13,546 bases of DNA, from NCBI GenBank assembly GCA_025463105.1, contig JAOAPW010000273.1, positions 1 through 13,546 of the forward strand, in the 5' to 3' direction. A program made the position numbers and the translations under genes. Within the stretch, counting starts at the first letter, position 1. The number at the start of each line of letters is the position of its first letter. Shown one piece after another: positions 13,166-13,546 of this stretch. This DNA is from Candidatus Acidiferrum typicum. Lineage in GTDB: Bacteria; Acidobacteriota; Terriglobia; Acidiferrales; UBA7541. Below the pieces are notes generated by a model. That model did no database searches, had not been told where the DNA came from, and saw only the letters and a list, made by a program, of their open reading frames with translations.

Positions 13166-13231
13166 CGAAAAGCCTCGATGAAAAAGGGCAGAGCCTGGCA
13201 CGGGTCCCGGCGCTGGTTAAAAAAAAGGCGC

Positions 13232-13525
13232 TCACGACAGCGGAAACACCGCAGCCATGAACCATGCCGCCAGTATAGCAGAAAATATCGCCGCGGCTGC
13301 GAATGACCCGGTGCGGCGGCGTAACGCATCACCACCGAATCTTTGCCCCAGCGAAACTGCTATAAAAAGCGGCGCAAGCACCACCATCAGGACTTGCCCG
13401 CTCAAGAAAATCAGAACTCCCGCGAGCAAGGCGAACCAGAGAATCAAACGCAGCAAGAGAAATATTCCAAATCTTTGCACGCGCCGTGATCCTCCAGGTG
13501 AACCCAATGCCGCTTCTTCAGCCAT
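13232..13525 (-). CDS. Small hypothetical membrane protein, start possibly outside window
   Basis: From ATG 13525 the frame encodes 97 residues. A basic N-terminus (GGSRRVQRF) leads to hydrophobic segments at about 19-38 (FGIFLLLRLILWFALLAGVL), 40-59 (FLSGQVLMVVLAPLFIAVSL) and 75-95 (AAAAIFSAILAAWFMAAVF). The loop QRFGGDALRRRTGS separates the last two, and its positive charge suggests a cytoplasmic location. No ribosome-binding site precedes the ATG and the frame stays open to the right edge, so the real start may lie beyond 13546. It probably shares a transcript with the downstream flavoprotein. I do not recognise the family. Confidence 0.7.
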   Translation of the reverse strand: MAEEAALGSPGGSRRVQRFGIFLLLRLILWFALLAGVLIFLSGQVLMVVLAPLFIAVSLGQRFGGDALRRRTGSFAAAAIFSAILAAWFMAAVFPLS

Positions 13526-13546
13526 CGTGTAGGGTAAATTCGCGAG

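Noticed and set aside
13219..13252. Terminator between the small membrane-protein gene and the flavoprotein gene
   Set aside because: On the minus strand a GCGG/CCGC stem inside the coding tail is followed 13 bp later by a T8 run; the stem is too short and too far away to be convincing.

Overview
The window looks like a chromosomal segment of a fairly GC-rich Gram-negative bacterium, most likely an Acidobacteriota member (Terriglobia-like). That assignment is inference. It rests on an mlaE-mlaF-mlaD phospholipid-transport set (so an outer membrane), several small secreted proteins of types common in that phylum, an XRE regulator with an RCYLSRVENGHTVP recognition region, and REP-like hairpin repeats between genes. 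No phage, transposase, CRISPR array or defence system was seen. Genes are ordinary in length and spacing, and almost all have a clear stop and a plausible start.

Layout. 1-101 (minus) is the 5' end of an unidentified membrane or exported protein running off the left edge. 102-347 is a divergent control region with two overlapping inverted repeats. 348-3226 (plus) is mlaE, mlaF, mlaD: permease, ATPase and MCE-domain substrate-binding protein of an inner-membrane lipid ABC transporter. 3227-3607 is a gene-free stretch with a purine-rich repeat and a three-hairpin REP-like element. 3608-4924 (minus) is an LplT-like major facilitator, so two phospholipid-handling loci converge here. 5083-5165 (plus) is tRNA-Leu(CAA) with a good promoter. 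5291-5677 and 5854-6261 (minus) are two small secreted proteins of unknown function. 6425-7144 (minus) is a protein with a formylglycine-generating-enzyme fold that lacks the catalytic cysteines.

7452-9612 (plus) is an OmpR-type response regulator and its histidine kinase. They are followed at 9731-10579 by a secreted glycine-zipper protein with an Arg-Asp repeat. 10584-10692 is a tandem array of hairpins with a 33-bp period. 10838-11254 (plus) is a small XRE-family regulator and 11317-11916 (plus) a BCP-like peroxiredoxin. On the minus strand, 11972-13165 is a geranylgeranyl-reductase-family flavoprotein and 13232-13525 a small membrane protein whose start may lie beyond the window.

The themes that tie genes together are envelope lipid transport (mlaEFD plus the LplT-like carrier), envelope signalling (kinase/regulator beside secreted proteins) and possibly redox control (XRE regulator with a cysteine in its recognition helix, next to a peroxiredoxin). 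I found no convincing undescribed multi-gene system. The most unusual points are a replaced catalytic glutamate in MlaF, an exact 34-residue repeat in MlaD, mutually exclusive inverted repeats upstream of mlaE, and two intergenic hairpin-repeat elements.
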